Assembly: GCA_003225555.1 (NCBI GenBank)
Contig: QIAM01000001.1
Span: 60,894 to 124,893 of the forward strand
Source: Acidobacteriota bacterium
GTDB taxonomy: Bacteria > Acidobacteriota > Terriglobia > Terriglobales > Acidobacteriaceae
Reading direction: 5' to 3'
Length of the DNA stretch: 64,000 nucleotides
The first letter of the stretch is position 1; every line of letters starts with the position of its first letter. The notes below the pieces were generated by a model. It was given only the letters and a program-made list of their open reading frames with translations, was not told where the DNA came from and made no database searches. Shown here piece by piece: positions 16,286 to 24,786 of this stretch. The position numbers and the translations under genes were made by a program.

Positions 16286-17449
16286 ATGCGCGACACCGAA
16301 CTCGAACTCGAACTCGAAGACCTGATGAATGTTCTTGCAGAGAGCGACCTCGAGTCGGAGGCGGCGTGGGAAGCAGAGCACGACCAAAAGATCCCCGCTT
16401 TGCGTTGCACAACCGTAGGAAAACGGGTTGGCAGCTTCGTTTGCTCCCCTTGGGACCTGGCTAGAATCATCGGCTTTCTGGGCGTTCCTGTCTCCCCCAA
16501 TGTCTTGCAGGCGGCGGTGGAAGCGGCGGCGGGTGCGGCTGTTACGTTGGCCACCACCGCGGCGGCCTCATTGGACCTGCTCAATCGGACAAATGCATCA
16601 AGAGTGGAATTCTGCGCGGCTTTTGGAGTCGCTCCAGATTTCGTCCCTGCCTGGAGAGCCACTCAACCGGGCATTGTCAACTGGAAAGATCTGGGAGAGC
16701 TGGTAGCCCTGAGGCTGCGAGACGCTGCGAAAATTCTCGATGGCGGGTGCATCCGATATTTTTCTTTGGGAAGTCCGGCTTATTGTGCGGAATGCACAGA
16801 GGATCCATCGGCTTACTTCGCCTGCAGCAGTTGGAAGGGCGGCTACACAATCTGCCTTGGTTCCGGATTCTGGCAAAAGTGGCAAGCAGGGGGTCTAGTC
16901 GACACCGACTTGACACTTCTACACGAGGCCCTTCACATCTATTTCGGCAAAACTGTCGCGCACAAGGGCCGAACAGGCAACGCAAATTGCTACACGAACT
17001 TCGTTGCGCGCGCCAACGGACTAACCATCCCTCAGAGAATTACGAGAAAGTGTCCGCCCGGATCGTGCGCTCCACTTCCGGCGACAATTCTTGACGACTT
17101 CCGGATCGACCACGTCGAGCTGCTGCCGCATCACACGCCACTAGTCGACAATATCGCTACCACAGTCGTGGCAAGCTGGAAGACCCGCAGCCCCATTCGA
17201 ATCGTTGCGTTGCTGGGTTTCGCAGACTCCACAGGCGCCCCAAAGAATAACTTCGACTTGGGGGAAGGGCGTGCGATTGCGGCTCGAGACGGGATTGCCG
17301 CTGCCATACGCAGGCTGGATCCGGCAGTGGCCGGGAAAGTGGCCTTCATACCCCTGACCCGGGGCGCGGACGGAGCAATCGCACCGAATGCCACTGCCGC
17401 CGGGCGAGCAAAAAATCGTCGTGTGGAAGTGACGCTATTGCCGAGCTAG
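16286..17449 (+). CDS. HExxH metallopeptidase-like protein with acidic leader and C-terminal OmpA-like domain (I)
   Basis: A 387-aa protein, 17 bp after H, starting MRDTELELELEDLMNVLA; the leader ends ESDLESEAAWEAE, closely matching H. The zinc motif HEALH is at residues 213-217 (TLLHEALHIYFG), followed by NANCYTNFVARANGL. The last ~115 residues form an OmpA-like domain: LLGFADSTGAPKNNFDLGEGRA and GRAKNRRVEVTLLP are its typical peptidoglycan-binding signatures. A zinc hydrolase tethered to the cell wall is the simplest reading. The third zinc ligand is not clear. The HEALH/NANCY pattern fits M35-like families by memory, not by search. Confidence 0.8.
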   Translation: MRDTELELELEDLMNVLAESDLESEAAWEAEHDQKIPALRCTTVGKRVGSFVCSPWDLARIIGFLGVPVSPNVLQAAVEAAAGAAVTLATTAAASLDLLNRTNASRVEFCAAFGVAPDFVPAWRATQPGIVNWKDLGELVALRLRDAAKILDGGCIRYFSLGSPAYCAECTEDPSAYFACSSWKGGYTICLGSGFWQKWQAGGLVDTDLTLLHEALHIYFGKTVAHKGRTGNANCYTNFVARANGLTIPQRITRKCPPGSCAPLPATILDDFRIDHVELLPHHTPLVDNIATTVVASWKTRSPIRIVALLGFADSTGAPKNNFDLGEGRAIAARDGIAAAIRRLDPAVAGKVAFIPLTRGADGAIAPNATAAGRAKNRRVEVTLLPS

Positions 17450-17500
17450 TTGGCCGAGTGCTTTCCAACGTTCGACCCGGGCACAATTGCGAGATGAGCC

Positions 17501-18931
17501 GTGGAGCCTAGCCGCGCTCTTCAATACGCCAGAACCAACCGTTCGAAGTTCCTCTCCGAGCTCAAGGAATTTCTCCGCTTTCCTAGTGTGAGTTCGCAGC
17601 CTGAGCGGGCCGCTGACGTTCGAAGATGCGCCCGTTGGCTGGCCCGCCATTTGCAGCATATCGGGCTGGAGCGCGTGCGGATAATTCCTACTCGTGGCAA
17701 TCCCATTGTCTACGCCTCGCGGCAACGAGCGAGAAACCGGCCCACAGTTTTGATTTATGGACACTACGATGTTCTGCCCGGAGAGCCTCTTTCTCAATGG
17801 CATACTCCGCCCTTCACTCCGACTATCCGCGGACCCGACCTCCACGCCCGGGGCGCCGCGGATGACAAGGGACAACTCTTCTGCCATGTCAAGGCTCTGG
17901 AGTCTTATCTACATACCTCACGCGCTCTGCCAATCAACGTGAAGTGCATCTTTGAAGGCGAAGAAGAAATTGGCAGCACTCACCTGCTGCCCTTGATCGC
18001 ACGAAACAAGGACGCTCTTCGCGCCGATGCTGCTCTGATCTCTGATACGAAAATGTTGGCACCTGGCCGGCCTGCGATCAGTTACGCGCAGCGCGGCGGG
18101 CTGCGAGCAGAAGTCGAAGTGCGCGGGCCCGGGCAGGAACTGCACTCGGGCACCTTTGGAGGCGCAGTTTTGAATCCTGTCCAGGCGCTCTGTGAAATCA
18201 TTGCCAGCCTGCATGACGAGCAAGGTCGCGTGACGCTTCCCGGCTTCTACGACGACGTCCGAGAGTGGAGCGAAAAGGAACGCGCTTACATGGCGCGCAC
18301 CGGCCCCAGCGATGAAAAAATTGTGCGAGACGCAACAGTCGGGCAAGGATGGGGCGAACCCGGCTACACCTTGTACGAGCGCACCACCATTCGCCCGGCC
18401 CTGACTCTGAACGGCATCGCGGGGGGACACTACGGTCCGGGTGTAAAGGGAGTGATCCCGACGCGTGCCGTGGCCAAGTTGAGCTTTCGTCTGGTACCAG
18501 ACCAGGATCCTGAACGAATCGGCAAACTTTTTCGCGAGCACGTCGCCCGGATCACGCCGTCGGCTGTTGAATCCCAGGTGAGAACTTTGTCCCCTATCCA
18601 ACCCGCTCTCGTCGATCGCGACCATCCGGCTGTGCGTACCGCCGGCTTTGCCTACAAAAAAGGATTCGGAGCTTTCCCTGTGTTCTTGCGTTCTGGCGGT
18701 TCGATCCCTGTCGTGAACGCATTCCAGGAGGCGCTGGGCATCCCGACAGTGCTCATGGGCTTTGGGCTGCCCGATGACCGCATCCACGCGCCCAACGAGA
18801 AATTCCACCTGCCCAATTTCTACCGCGCAATTGATACCTCGATCTGGTACCTGGCCGCAGCGGCCCGCACCCTGCGTGGTTCGAGCCGAGTTGGACGTGC
18901 GGACCGACTTGAGAGGGAGTGGAGCGCATGA
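17501..18931 (+). CDS. M20-family zinc peptidase (dipeptidase type)
   Basis: A 476-aa M20/M28-clan exopeptidase of the ArgE/DapE/carnosinase group, which removes an N-terminal residue from short peptides using two metals. Visible motifs: GHYDVLPG (metal His/Asp), GAADDKGQ (bridging Asp), EGEEEIGS (catalytic and metal Glu), SYAQRGGLRAEVEV (start of the lid domain) and HAPNEKFHL (last metal His). The start is GTG at 17501. It follows the OmpA-fused gene by 51 bp on the same strand and overlaps the next gene by 4 bp. It could degrade peptides released by the upstream metallopeptidases; that link is contextual only. Confidence 0.92.
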   Translation: MEPSRALQYARTNRSKFLSELKEFLRFPSVSSQPERAADVRRCARWLARHLQHIGLERVRIIPTRGNPIVYASRQRARNRPTVLIYGHYDVLPGEPLSQWHTPPFTPTIRGPDLHARGAADDKGQLFCHVKALESYLHTSRALPINVKCIFEGEEEIGSTHLLPLIARNKDALRADAALISDTKMLAPGRPAISYAQRGGLRAEVEVRGPGQELHSGTFGGAVLNPVQALCEIIASLHDEQGRVTLPGFYDDVREWSEKERAYMARTGPSDEKIVRDATVGQGWGEPGYTLYERTTIRPALTLNGIAGGHYGPGVKGVIPTRAVAKLSFRLVPDQDPERIGKLFREHVARITPSAVESQVRTLSPIQPALVDRDHPAVRTAGFAYKKGFGAFPVFLRSGGSIPVVNAFQEALGIPTVLMGFGLPDDRIHAPNEKFHLPNFYRAIDTSIWYLAAAARTLRGSSRVGRADRLEREWSA

Positions 18932-19797
18932 TTATCGACTGCCATTGTCACGCCGGCAAGGGCGACAAAATGACCGCCCCGTGGAACACCGACGCTCCGA
19001 TCGAAACCTACCTGCGACGCGCGCGGGCGGCTGGAATCGACAAAACAGTGGTGCTCGCGCCGCTTCATGGCAACTATCAGCAGGCCAACCTGCAGGTGGC
19101 CCGTATTGTCGCGCGTTATCCCAAGCGCTTCATCGGATTCGCTTTTGTGCATGCGAAGCGCGATGCCGGCCGAATCTTCCAGATGGTGAAGCATGCGGTC
19201 ACACGCTGGGGATTCCGTGGCATCAAGGTCCACGGCTTTGAAGCCATGCCTACGCGGGAGGTATGTGAGGCGGCCAGGGCGTTCCGGTTGCCGATGCTGG
19301 TGGATATCGTCAGCCGTCCGGAGGTGGTGGATATGTTCGCTCCGGAATATCCGGACGTGAACTTCATCATCGCGCACCTCGGCAGTTTCACGGATGACTG
19401 GAAGGCGCACCAGCAGGTCACCTATCAGCTAGCCCGATATCCGAACGTGTACGCCGACACGTCGGGCGTCCGTCAGTTCGATTATGTGGTTCAGGCCATC
19501 AAGCGCGGGGGTCCTCGCAAGCTTCTCTTCGGCTCGGACGGTCCCTGGCTTCATCCCGGCCTTGAACTTCACAAGATACGCCTGTTAGGTCTGCCGGCCG
19601 ATCAGGAGGCTCTGGTTTTGGGAGGGAACGCACTGCGTCTACTGCGGGCAGCACGCACTGGAAGAAATGGCGTGGAAGTAATCCGCGGCAAACAACCAAG
19701 TGAATACGAACACACGGCGGCGACGTACGAACCGCGGGAGTCAGATTCAGAGTTTCACAGCGAGTCGATTAGTCCGGAGGCAGAATACAAACTCTAG
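18928..19797 (+). CDS. Amidohydrolase-family metal-dependent hydrolase with acidic C-terminal tail
   Basis: The ATG at 18928 overlaps the stop of the M20 gene (ATGA), indicating coupled translation; the track's GTG at 18919 is less likely. The 289-aa protein is a TIM-barrel amidohydrolase (Amidohydro_2 type): CHCHAG supplies the HxH metal ligands, GIKVHGF and IIAHLG further His, and FGSDGPWLHP the catalytic Asp. A ~35-residue tail follows the barrel (EYEHTAATYEPRESDSEF...), rich in Glu and aromatics like other tags in this cluster and unusual for the family. The substrate is not readable from sequence. Confidence 0.85.
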   Translation: MIIDCHCHAGKGDKMTAPWNTDAPIETYLRRARAAGIDKTVVLAPLHGNYQQANLQVARIVARYPKRFIGFAFVHAKRDAGRIFQMVKHAVTRWGFRGIKVHGFEAMPTREVCEAARAFRLPMLVDIVSRPEVVDMFAPEYPDVNFIIAHLGSFTDDWKAHQQVTYQLARYPNVYADTSGVRQFDYVVQAIKRGGPRKLLFGSDGPWLHPGLELHKIRLLGLPADQEALVLGGNALRLLRAARTGRNGVEVIRGKQPSEYEHTAATYEPRESDSEFHSESISPEAEYKL

Positions 19798-19812
19798 GAT
19801 GACGCTGAGGAT

Positions 19813-20277
19813 TCATCTGACATGTGATGTCATGTCCGCCGTCACGCGATGATCGGTGGTAAGCGCTCCAATTTCCAGCAACTGCGCTACCATAGCAGCC
19901 CGCGATCCGACTCCCAACTTGGCAAAAATCCTTCGCAGGTGCGTGCACACTGTCCAGGAGCTGATGTTCAGCACGTCCGCGATCACTTTGTTCGGATGCC
20001 CCTTCGCCACCATGCGAACAATCTCCTGTTCGCGCGGGCTTAGCTGAATGCGGTTGCGGCTTGGCCGCGGCATACGCACCAGAAGATAACGGGCTCCGTC
20101 CACTTCTGTGTCTACCAGAACTTCCTCGGCGGCAGCGTTGCAGGAGTAGGGCCCTTGAGCCATTTCCGAGCTCACTTTTTCAATGAGTCCGACCAGCGTA
20201 CGAATGACTTCGTCCACTTGTGGTGGGGCAGTTTCCGGAGCGGTATCGATCGCGACTAGAGCCGGGCTGGTGCGCAT
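19813..20277 (-). CDS. LuxR-type HTH transcriptional regulator
   Basis: A 154-aa regulator with a C-terminal LuxR/GerE helix-turn-helix (LSPREQEIVRMVAKGHPNKVIADVLNISSWTVCTHLRRIF). The N-terminal ~75 residues carry no recognisable receiver (no phospho-acceptor pattern) and may sense something by a short unknown domain. It is convergent with the amidohydrolase gene (15-bp gap), so it probably has its own promoter in the gap towards glpK. Whether it controls the acidic-leader cluster is a guess from proximity. Confidence 0.85.
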   Translation of the reverse strand: MRTSPALVAIDTAPETAPPQVDEVIRTLVGLIEKVSSEMAQGPYSCNAAAEEVLVDTEVDGARYLLVRMPRPSRNRIQLSPREQEIVRMVAKGHPNKVIADVLNISSWTVCTHLRRIFAKLGVGSRAAMVAQLLEIGALTTDHRVTADMTSHVR

Positions 20278-20667
20278 GGTGACTCTCCATCTGCACGGGC
20301 GCAGTGACCGGAAGGATAATAACTTTCACCTGCAGGCGGGGTCCTCGGTGTCAGTTCTAACTACCGCTCATCGCTTCTTTGATAGTGTGCCTGGGACAAC
20401 TTCCGTTACAAAAACAATTCGCGAGTTGGGAAAAGATATGACTGGCGCGACGCTAAAACCAGTCGCTTTTTCAAGCGACGCGTAAATCGGTTAGCCTTTC
20501 TAGTAACTTGCTCTTCGCTGCCTGGAATTTCAAGACGTGCACACCAAGGGGTGATCGAACTCTACTCTTGTAGCTTCATTTCTGGAGAAAGTTTTGCGTT
20601 TTTGTTACGAAATCAGAACAAGCCTTCGATCGAGCATTCAGAATTTGATCTGACCGCTAGAGGAGAC
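20278..20667. other. Non-coding gap between the LuxR gene and glpK
   Basis: A relatively AT-rich 390-bp stretch without a supported gene. It should hold the LuxR-gene promoter (reading left) and the 3' end of the glpFK transcript. The only structure I see is the hairpin at 20462-20479. Confidence 0.6.
20462..20479 (-). terminator. Candidate terminator downstream of glpK
   Basis: A 7-bp perfect stem (GTCGCTT / AAGCGAC) with a 4-nt loop. Read on the minus strand it is followed by TGGTTTTAGC, a weak T-tract. It lies ~190 bp beyond the glpK stop codon, so the assignment is tentative. Confidence 0.4.
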
Positions 20668-22167
20668 TCATTCCCCGAGATTGCGCTCCCAACCTTTCGC
20701 CCGTGCTACGGCCTCGCTCCAGCGGTGCCGGAAGGTAGCGGCTTGGGAACGTGGCATGCGCGGCTCAAAACGACTCTCGTTTGCCCGGACGGCCGCATCA
20801 TCAGGACAGCCTTTCCACAAACCGACGCCGATGCCGGCCAGATACGCCGCCCCCAAAGCCGTGGTCTCGGTCACCTGTGGACGAACCACGGGAACGCCAA
20901 GAATATCGGCCTGAAACTGCATCAGTCCGTCGTTCGCCGCAGCTCCGCCGTCCACGCGCAGTTCCTCGACGGAGTTGCCGGTATCGCCTTGCATGGCGTC
21001 GAGAAGATCCGCAACTTGGTACGCGATGCTTTCGACCGCCGCTCGCGCCAAATGACCGGCGGTGCTGCCCCGAGTGAGTCCAAAAATCGATCCCCGGGCA
21101 TAAGAATCCCAGTGCGGCGCCCCCAGCCCTACGAATGCCGGAACGAAATACACTCCTCCGTTGTCAGGCACAGAAGTCGCGAGCGCTTCGATCTCACCTG
21201 AGCTGCGAATTAATCCCAAGCCATCTCGCAGCCACTGCACCACCGCACCCCCAACAAAGACGCTACCCTCGAGAGCGTATTCAGTTCTGTTTCCCATTTT
21301 CCAAGCCACGGTCGTGACCAGCCGATGGGAAGAAGGAACGGCACGAGTCCCGGAGTTTTGCAGCATGAAACATCCCGTTCCATAAGTGTTTTTTGTGAGA
21401 CCGGCCCTCACGCATCGTTGGCCGAAGAGGGCTGCCTGCTGATCTCCTGCAATTCCCGCGATCGCTATGCCTTCCAGAGCCTTAACGCCGGTCACCTGGC
21501 CGTAGACTTCGCTCGATGATCGCACCTCCGGCATCATCGAAGCCGGAACTCCAAACAGATTCAGCAGTTCTTCATCCCACGTGCCGGTATGAATGTTGAG
21601 AAGCATGGTGCGGGAGGCGTTGCTGGCATCCGTGACATGAAGGCGCCCTCCGGTCAGCCGCCAAAGCAGCCAGCTGTCGACGGTGCCAAATGCGAGCTTG
21701 CCTTCCTGCGCTTTCCGTCGGGCGTTGGGCACGTGCTCGAGAATCCAGGAAATCTTGCTGGCGGAAAAGTAGGAGTCGATCAGAAGGCCTGTGCGTTGCT
21801 GGATCAGACTTTCATGCCCGGCTGCACGCAGGCGCTCACAGAAGTCAGCGGTGCGGCGATCTTGCCAAACGATGGCATTGCAGACCGGTTGGCCAGTCTC
21901 ACGATCCCACACGATCGTTGTCTCTCGCTGATTCGCGATGCCGATAGCAGCTACATCAGCCGGCCGGAGATGAGCCTTATCCAAGACCTCGAGGGCAACC
22001 GCGATCTGAGATGACACAATCTGCTCAGGATTGTGTTCCACCCATCCCGGCTGAGGAAATATTTGCTCGAACTCGCGCTGGGCAACATATCGAACCGCGC
22101 CGTCCTGATCGAACAGGATGGCCCGCGAACTCGTGGTTCCCTGGTCGAGTGCTAGAAGGTAGGGCAG
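20668..22167 (-). CDS. glpK: Glycerol kinase, apparently started at CTG
   Basis: An FGGY-family kinase making glycerol-3-phosphate from glycerol and ATP. Motifs: [16 protein letters not shown] at the N-terminus, [10 protein letters not shown], and [20 protein letters not shown]. The ORF track begins at a GTG at 22041, which would cut off the phosphate-binding loop. The frame actually stays open to an in-frame TAA (the glpF stop), and the only sensible start is CTG at 22167, 4 nt after AAGGAGG, giving [10 protein letters not shown] and 499 aa, the normal length (~500). ATT at 22170 is the alternative but sits too close to the ribosome site. It is 9 bp downstream of glpF in one operon. Confidence 0.93.
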   Translation of the reverse strand: MPYLLALDQGTTSSRAILFDQDGAVRYVAQREFEQIFPQPGWVEHNPEQIVSSQIAVALEVLDKAHLRPADVAAIGIANQRETTIVWDRETGQPVCNAIVWQDRRTADFCERLRAAGHESLIQQRTGLLIDSYFSASKISWILEHVPNARRKAQEGKLAFGTVDSWLLWRLTGGRLHVTDASNASRTMLLNIHTGTWDEELLNLFGVPASMMPEVRSSSEVYGQVTGVKALEGIAIAGIAGDQQAALFGQRCVRAGLTKNTYGTGCFMLQNSGTRAVPSSHRLVTTVAWKMGNRTEYALEGSVFVGGAVVQWLRDGLGLIRSSGEIEALATSVPDNGGVYFVPAFVGLGAPHWDSYARGSIFGLTRGSTAGHLARAAVESIAYQVADLLDAMQGDTGNSVEELRVDGGAAANDGLMQFQADILGVPVVRPQVTETTALGAAYLAGIGVGLWKGCPDDAAVRANESRFEPRMPRSQAATFRHRWSEAVARAKGWERNLGE

Positions 22168-22176
22168 AATGCCTCC

Positions 22177-22974
22177 TTAATTGTCAGGCGAGACATTCGC
22201 CGATGCGCGCAAAAGCCGCCGAATGCCGAAATCATAAATTGCCGCTCCTACCAAACCTCCGAGCAACGGCGCAACCACGGGAACCCACCAGACATGGTTG
22301 CCGTCGGTCAGACCGTTGTTGCGAAAACCCGCCACCGCGGTGAAAAGCCTTGGCCCAAAATCCCGTGCGGGGTTGATGGCATACCCGTGCATTCCGCCGA
22401 AGCTGATCCCGATGGCAACCACGACCAATCCGATCATCAGCGGCGTCAGGTTCGCTCCGGGTGGCGTGTTGAACTCGTCGGTAATTGCGAGCACCAGAAG
22501 CACCAGCAATCCTGTTCCGATCACCTGATCCAGAAATCCAGCCTGCGGAAAGGCCGGGAACGCTGGAAACGTTGTGAACACGCCCGCGGTTCGCTCGAGC
22601 AAAGGATCGACCTGACGGAACGCTGGCAGATAGTTCCAATACACCAGCGCAGCCGCCACGAACGCTCCGGCAGTTTGCGCAATCCAGTACGGCACCACCT
22701 TGCCCCACGGGAAACGGCGAAAGACGGCCAAAGACAGCGTCACCGCTGGGTTAAGGTGCGCCCCGGAAATCTTTCCGGCAACGTAGATCCCCATCGTGAC
22801 CGCCAGTCCCCAGCCCAGCGTGATATTGGTATAGCCGCCATGAATCAGTTCTCCTGGATTCTTCGATGGAAATAGCACGACCATGGCAACCACGCCAATG
22901 CCAAGCAAAATCAGCACCAGAGTGCCGAGGAACTCGGCCAGCAACTCTGCAAGTAGCGTTGGTTTATCCTTCAT
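22177..22974 (-). CDS. glpF: Glycerol uptake facilitator (MIP/aquaglyceroporin)
   Basis: A 265-aa inner-membrane channel with six membrane segments and the two pore motifs, NPAVT (in GAHLNPAVTLSLAVF) and NPARD (in YAINPARDFGPRLF). The Asp after the second NPA is the hallmark of glycerol facilitators as opposed to water-only aquaporins. It lets glycerol diffuse in, to be trapped by the kinase encoded 9 bp downstream. The 227-bp gap upstream contains the 23081 repeat; no promoter for glpF was identified with confidence. Confidence 0.93.
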   Translation of the reverse strand: MKDKPTLLAELLAEFLGTLVLILLGIGVVAMVVLFPSKNPGELIHGGYTNITLGWGLAVTMGIYVAGKISGAHLNPAVTLSLAVFRRFPWGKVVPYWIAQTAGAFVAAALVYWNYLPAFRQVDPLLERTAGVFTTFPAFPAFPQAGFLDQVIGTGLLVLLVLAITDEFNTPPGANLTPLMIGLVVVAIGISFGGMHGYAINPARDFGPRLFTAVAGFRNNGLTDGNHVWWVPVVAPLLGGLVGAAIYDFGIRRLLRASANVSPDN

Positions 22975-23080
22975 CGGGTCAGTTGCCTCACGGCTGCGCC
23001 TTTCGAACCGCCGAGTAGTCTAACAAGGCTAGGAGAATTGCGCTCGTATTTGATCTTGCTCGCGATCACCTACGCCTCCG

Positions 23081-23151
23081 GCGTCATCCTGAGCGCAGCC
23101 GTTTTTCAGGCGGAGCGAAGAGCCTGCCCTGAGCGAAGTCGAAGGAATCTC
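23081..23151. repeat. Dispersed repeat, copy 1 (GTCATCCTGAGCGCAGCCG...)
   Basis: A ~50-bp core (gtcat-ctga-cgcagccgt--ttcaggcggag-gaag) recurs at 43369-43418 with only a few differences. Non-coding in both places. This copy separates the glpF and argR promoters. Confidence 0.6.
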
Positions 23152-23201
23152 GCGCGCGGCGCAGCGCAGTGAATAAGCAAGCCCTCCTCGTGTTTTTACG
23201 C

Positions 23202-23229
23202 TTGACATTCCCGTTCAACCCCGTAAGAT
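23202..23229 (+). promoter_or_regulatory. Sigma70-type promoter of argR
   Basis: TTGACA (23202-23207), a 16-bp spacer and TAAGAT (23224-23229) form a near-consensus promoter directly abutting the ARG boxes. Transcription would start inside the first box, so bound ArgR would block it. Confidence 0.7.
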
Positions 23230-23267
23230 AAAAAATATTTATTCACTATTATGAATATTTATGCAGT
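23230..23267 (+). promoter_or_regulatory. Two tandem ARG boxes (ArgR operator)
   Basis: Two 18-bp sites, 23230-23247 (16 of 18 matches to WNTGAATWWWWATTCANW) and 23250-23267 (17 of 18), are separated by 2 bp. That spacing is the one known for the E. coli argR operator (other operons use 3 bp). The second box ends at the base before the argR start codon, so repression probably hits both transcription and translation initiation. Confidence 0.8.
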
Positions 23268-23711
23268 ATGAATAAAACCCTCAGACAGCGCGCTATTCTC
23301 GATGCTCTCAAGCATGGCTCCATCGCCAGCCAGGAGGATCTTCAGCGGGTACTGCGCAAGCGGGGCTTTAAGGTGGGACAAGCGACCCTTTCCCGGGACA
23401 TTCGCGATTTGAACCTGAGCAAGACCGCGAATGGCTATTCCCTGCCCCAGAACGAGAATTCTGCCGGGTTGGCCCTGCCTCCGATTTCGCGTCTGGTGCG
23501 GGAGTTCGTCCTCGATGTGCGCACGGCGCAAAATCTGCTGGTGATCAAGACCATCGTAGGGAGCGCGCAGCCCGTCGCCGCTGCGCTCGATGAAACCGAC
23601 TGGAGCGAGGTTGTCGGCACCATTGCCGGCGACGACGCCATTCTGATCGTCTGCCCCGACAAGGACGAGGCCAGAAAACTCGGAGGCCGGATCGAGGAAA
23701 TGCTGACGTAG
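23268..23711 (+). CDS. argR: Arginine repressor
   Basis: A 147-aa ArgR: an N-terminal winged helix (MNKTLRQRAILDALKHGSIASQEDLQRVLRKRG) binds ARG boxes, and a C-terminal hexamerisation / L-arginine domain ends with GTIAGDDAILIVCPDKDEA, the family signature. It heads the arginine genes, 28 bp before argC. There is no Shine-Dalgarno site; the ATG directly follows an ARG box. This arrangement predicts autoregulation together with control of the whole operon. Confidence 0.95.
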   Translation: MNKTLRQRAILDALKHGSIASQEDLQRVLRKRGFKVGQATLSRDIRDLNLSKTANGYSLPQNENSAGLALPPISRLVREFVLDVRTAQNLLVIKTIVGSAQPVAAALDETDWSEVVGTIAGDDAILIVCPDKDEARKLGGRIEEMLT

Positions 23712-23739
23712 CGGGAAATCGACGCGCGAATAGAAAGAG

Positions 23740-24786
23740 ATGACTGCGAAACTCAAAACCGCTGTGCTGGGCGCCACCGGCTACTCAGGCCTGGAACTCA
23801 CGCGGATCCTCCTGCGCCATCCGAAGCTCGATCAGCCACTCTTGCTGCGGCGCAACTCTGAAGGCAACGGCGCCGCGAATCTGGATGACCTTTTCCCAGC
23901 GATCTCCGGCAATGGCGGCCATCCCCTCCACCCGCTCTCGTGGCCCGCTTTGAAGAAGCACGGAGTGCGGTTGCTCTTTTTGGCTACTCCGCACGAGGTG
24001 TCGCGAACTCTTGTTCCCGAGGCTCTTGCACAAGGCTTGCGCGTGGTCGATCTCAGTGGCGCTTGGAGGTTGAAGCAGTCGCAGCATCAGGCCATCTACA
24101 ACTTTCAAGACTCCGCTTCAGTCAATGCTACCGAACTAACCCAGCGCGCAGTCTACGGACTGCCTGAGCTGAATGCTGAGCGCATCGCTGACGCCGACCT
24201 GGTTGCGAATCCGGGTTGCTATGCCACTTCCGTGATTCTCGCGCTTGCGCCGCTGCTGAAGGCTGGCTGCATAGATCGGGAGCGCGGAATAATCTCGGAT
24301 TCCAAGTCAGGCGTCTCCGGAGCCGGCAAAGAACCCACTGCACGCACGCACTTCGTTTCGGTGGCGGACAATCTCTCCGCCTACGCGGTTTTCAACCACC
24401 GGCACGTGGGCGAGATCGTCGAGCAATTGGATCTCGGTACGCAGGAACTGATTTTCACTCCTCATCTGCTTCCAATTCCGCGGGGCATTCTTTCGACCGT
24501 TTACGTGCACCTCAACCGGCAAATGACGCCACTTGAGGTCGAATCCTGCTTCCACAACTTTTACCTGGGAAAGCGTTGGGTGCGGATCTTTGCAACACCG
24601 AAGCTTCCACAAGTGCAATTCTGTTTACAGACGAACTACTGCGACCTGGGATTTTGTCTGGCGGAAGACGGGCAACGTCTGGTGCTGATTTCGTGCATCG
24701 ACAACCTGCTGAAAGGCGCTGCGGGGCAGGCCGTCCAGAACATGAATCTGATGTACGGATGGAAGGAAGACGAAGGCCTGCAATGA
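23740..24786 (+). CDS. argC: N-acetyl-gamma-glutamyl-phosphate reductase
   Basis: The third step of arginine synthesis: NADPH-dependent reduction of N-acetylglutamyl phosphate to the semialdehyde. The 348-aa protein shows the Rossmann motif VLGATGYSGLELTRILLRHP and the catalytic cysteine in ANPGCYATSVI, with SGVSGAGKEP in the substrate loop. Length is normal. Its TGA overlaps the argB ATG (ATGA), showing tight coupling. Confidence 0.96.
   Translation: MTAKLKTAVLGATGYSGLELTRILLRHPKLDQPLLLRRNSEGNGAANLDDLFPAISGNGGHPLHPLSWPALKKHGVRLLFLATPHEVSRTLVPEALAQGLRVVDLSGAWRLKQSQHQAIYNFQDSASVNATELTQRAVYGLPELNAERIADADLVANPGCYATSVILALAPLLKAGCIDRERGIISDSKSGVSGAGKEPTARTHFVSVADNLSAYAVFNHRHVGEIVEQLDLGTQELIFTPHLLPIPRGILSTVYVHLNRQMTPLEVESCFHNFYLGKRWVRIFATPKLPQVQFCLQTNYCDLGFCLAEDGQRLVLISCIDNLLKGAAGQAVQNMNLMYGWKEDEGLQ

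Noticed and set aside
6938-19797. Contractile injection system, phage tail or T6SS locus
   Set aside because: No sheath, tube, baseplate, VgrG/PAAR, AAA+ ATPase or phage structural motif was found in any of the eleven proteins.
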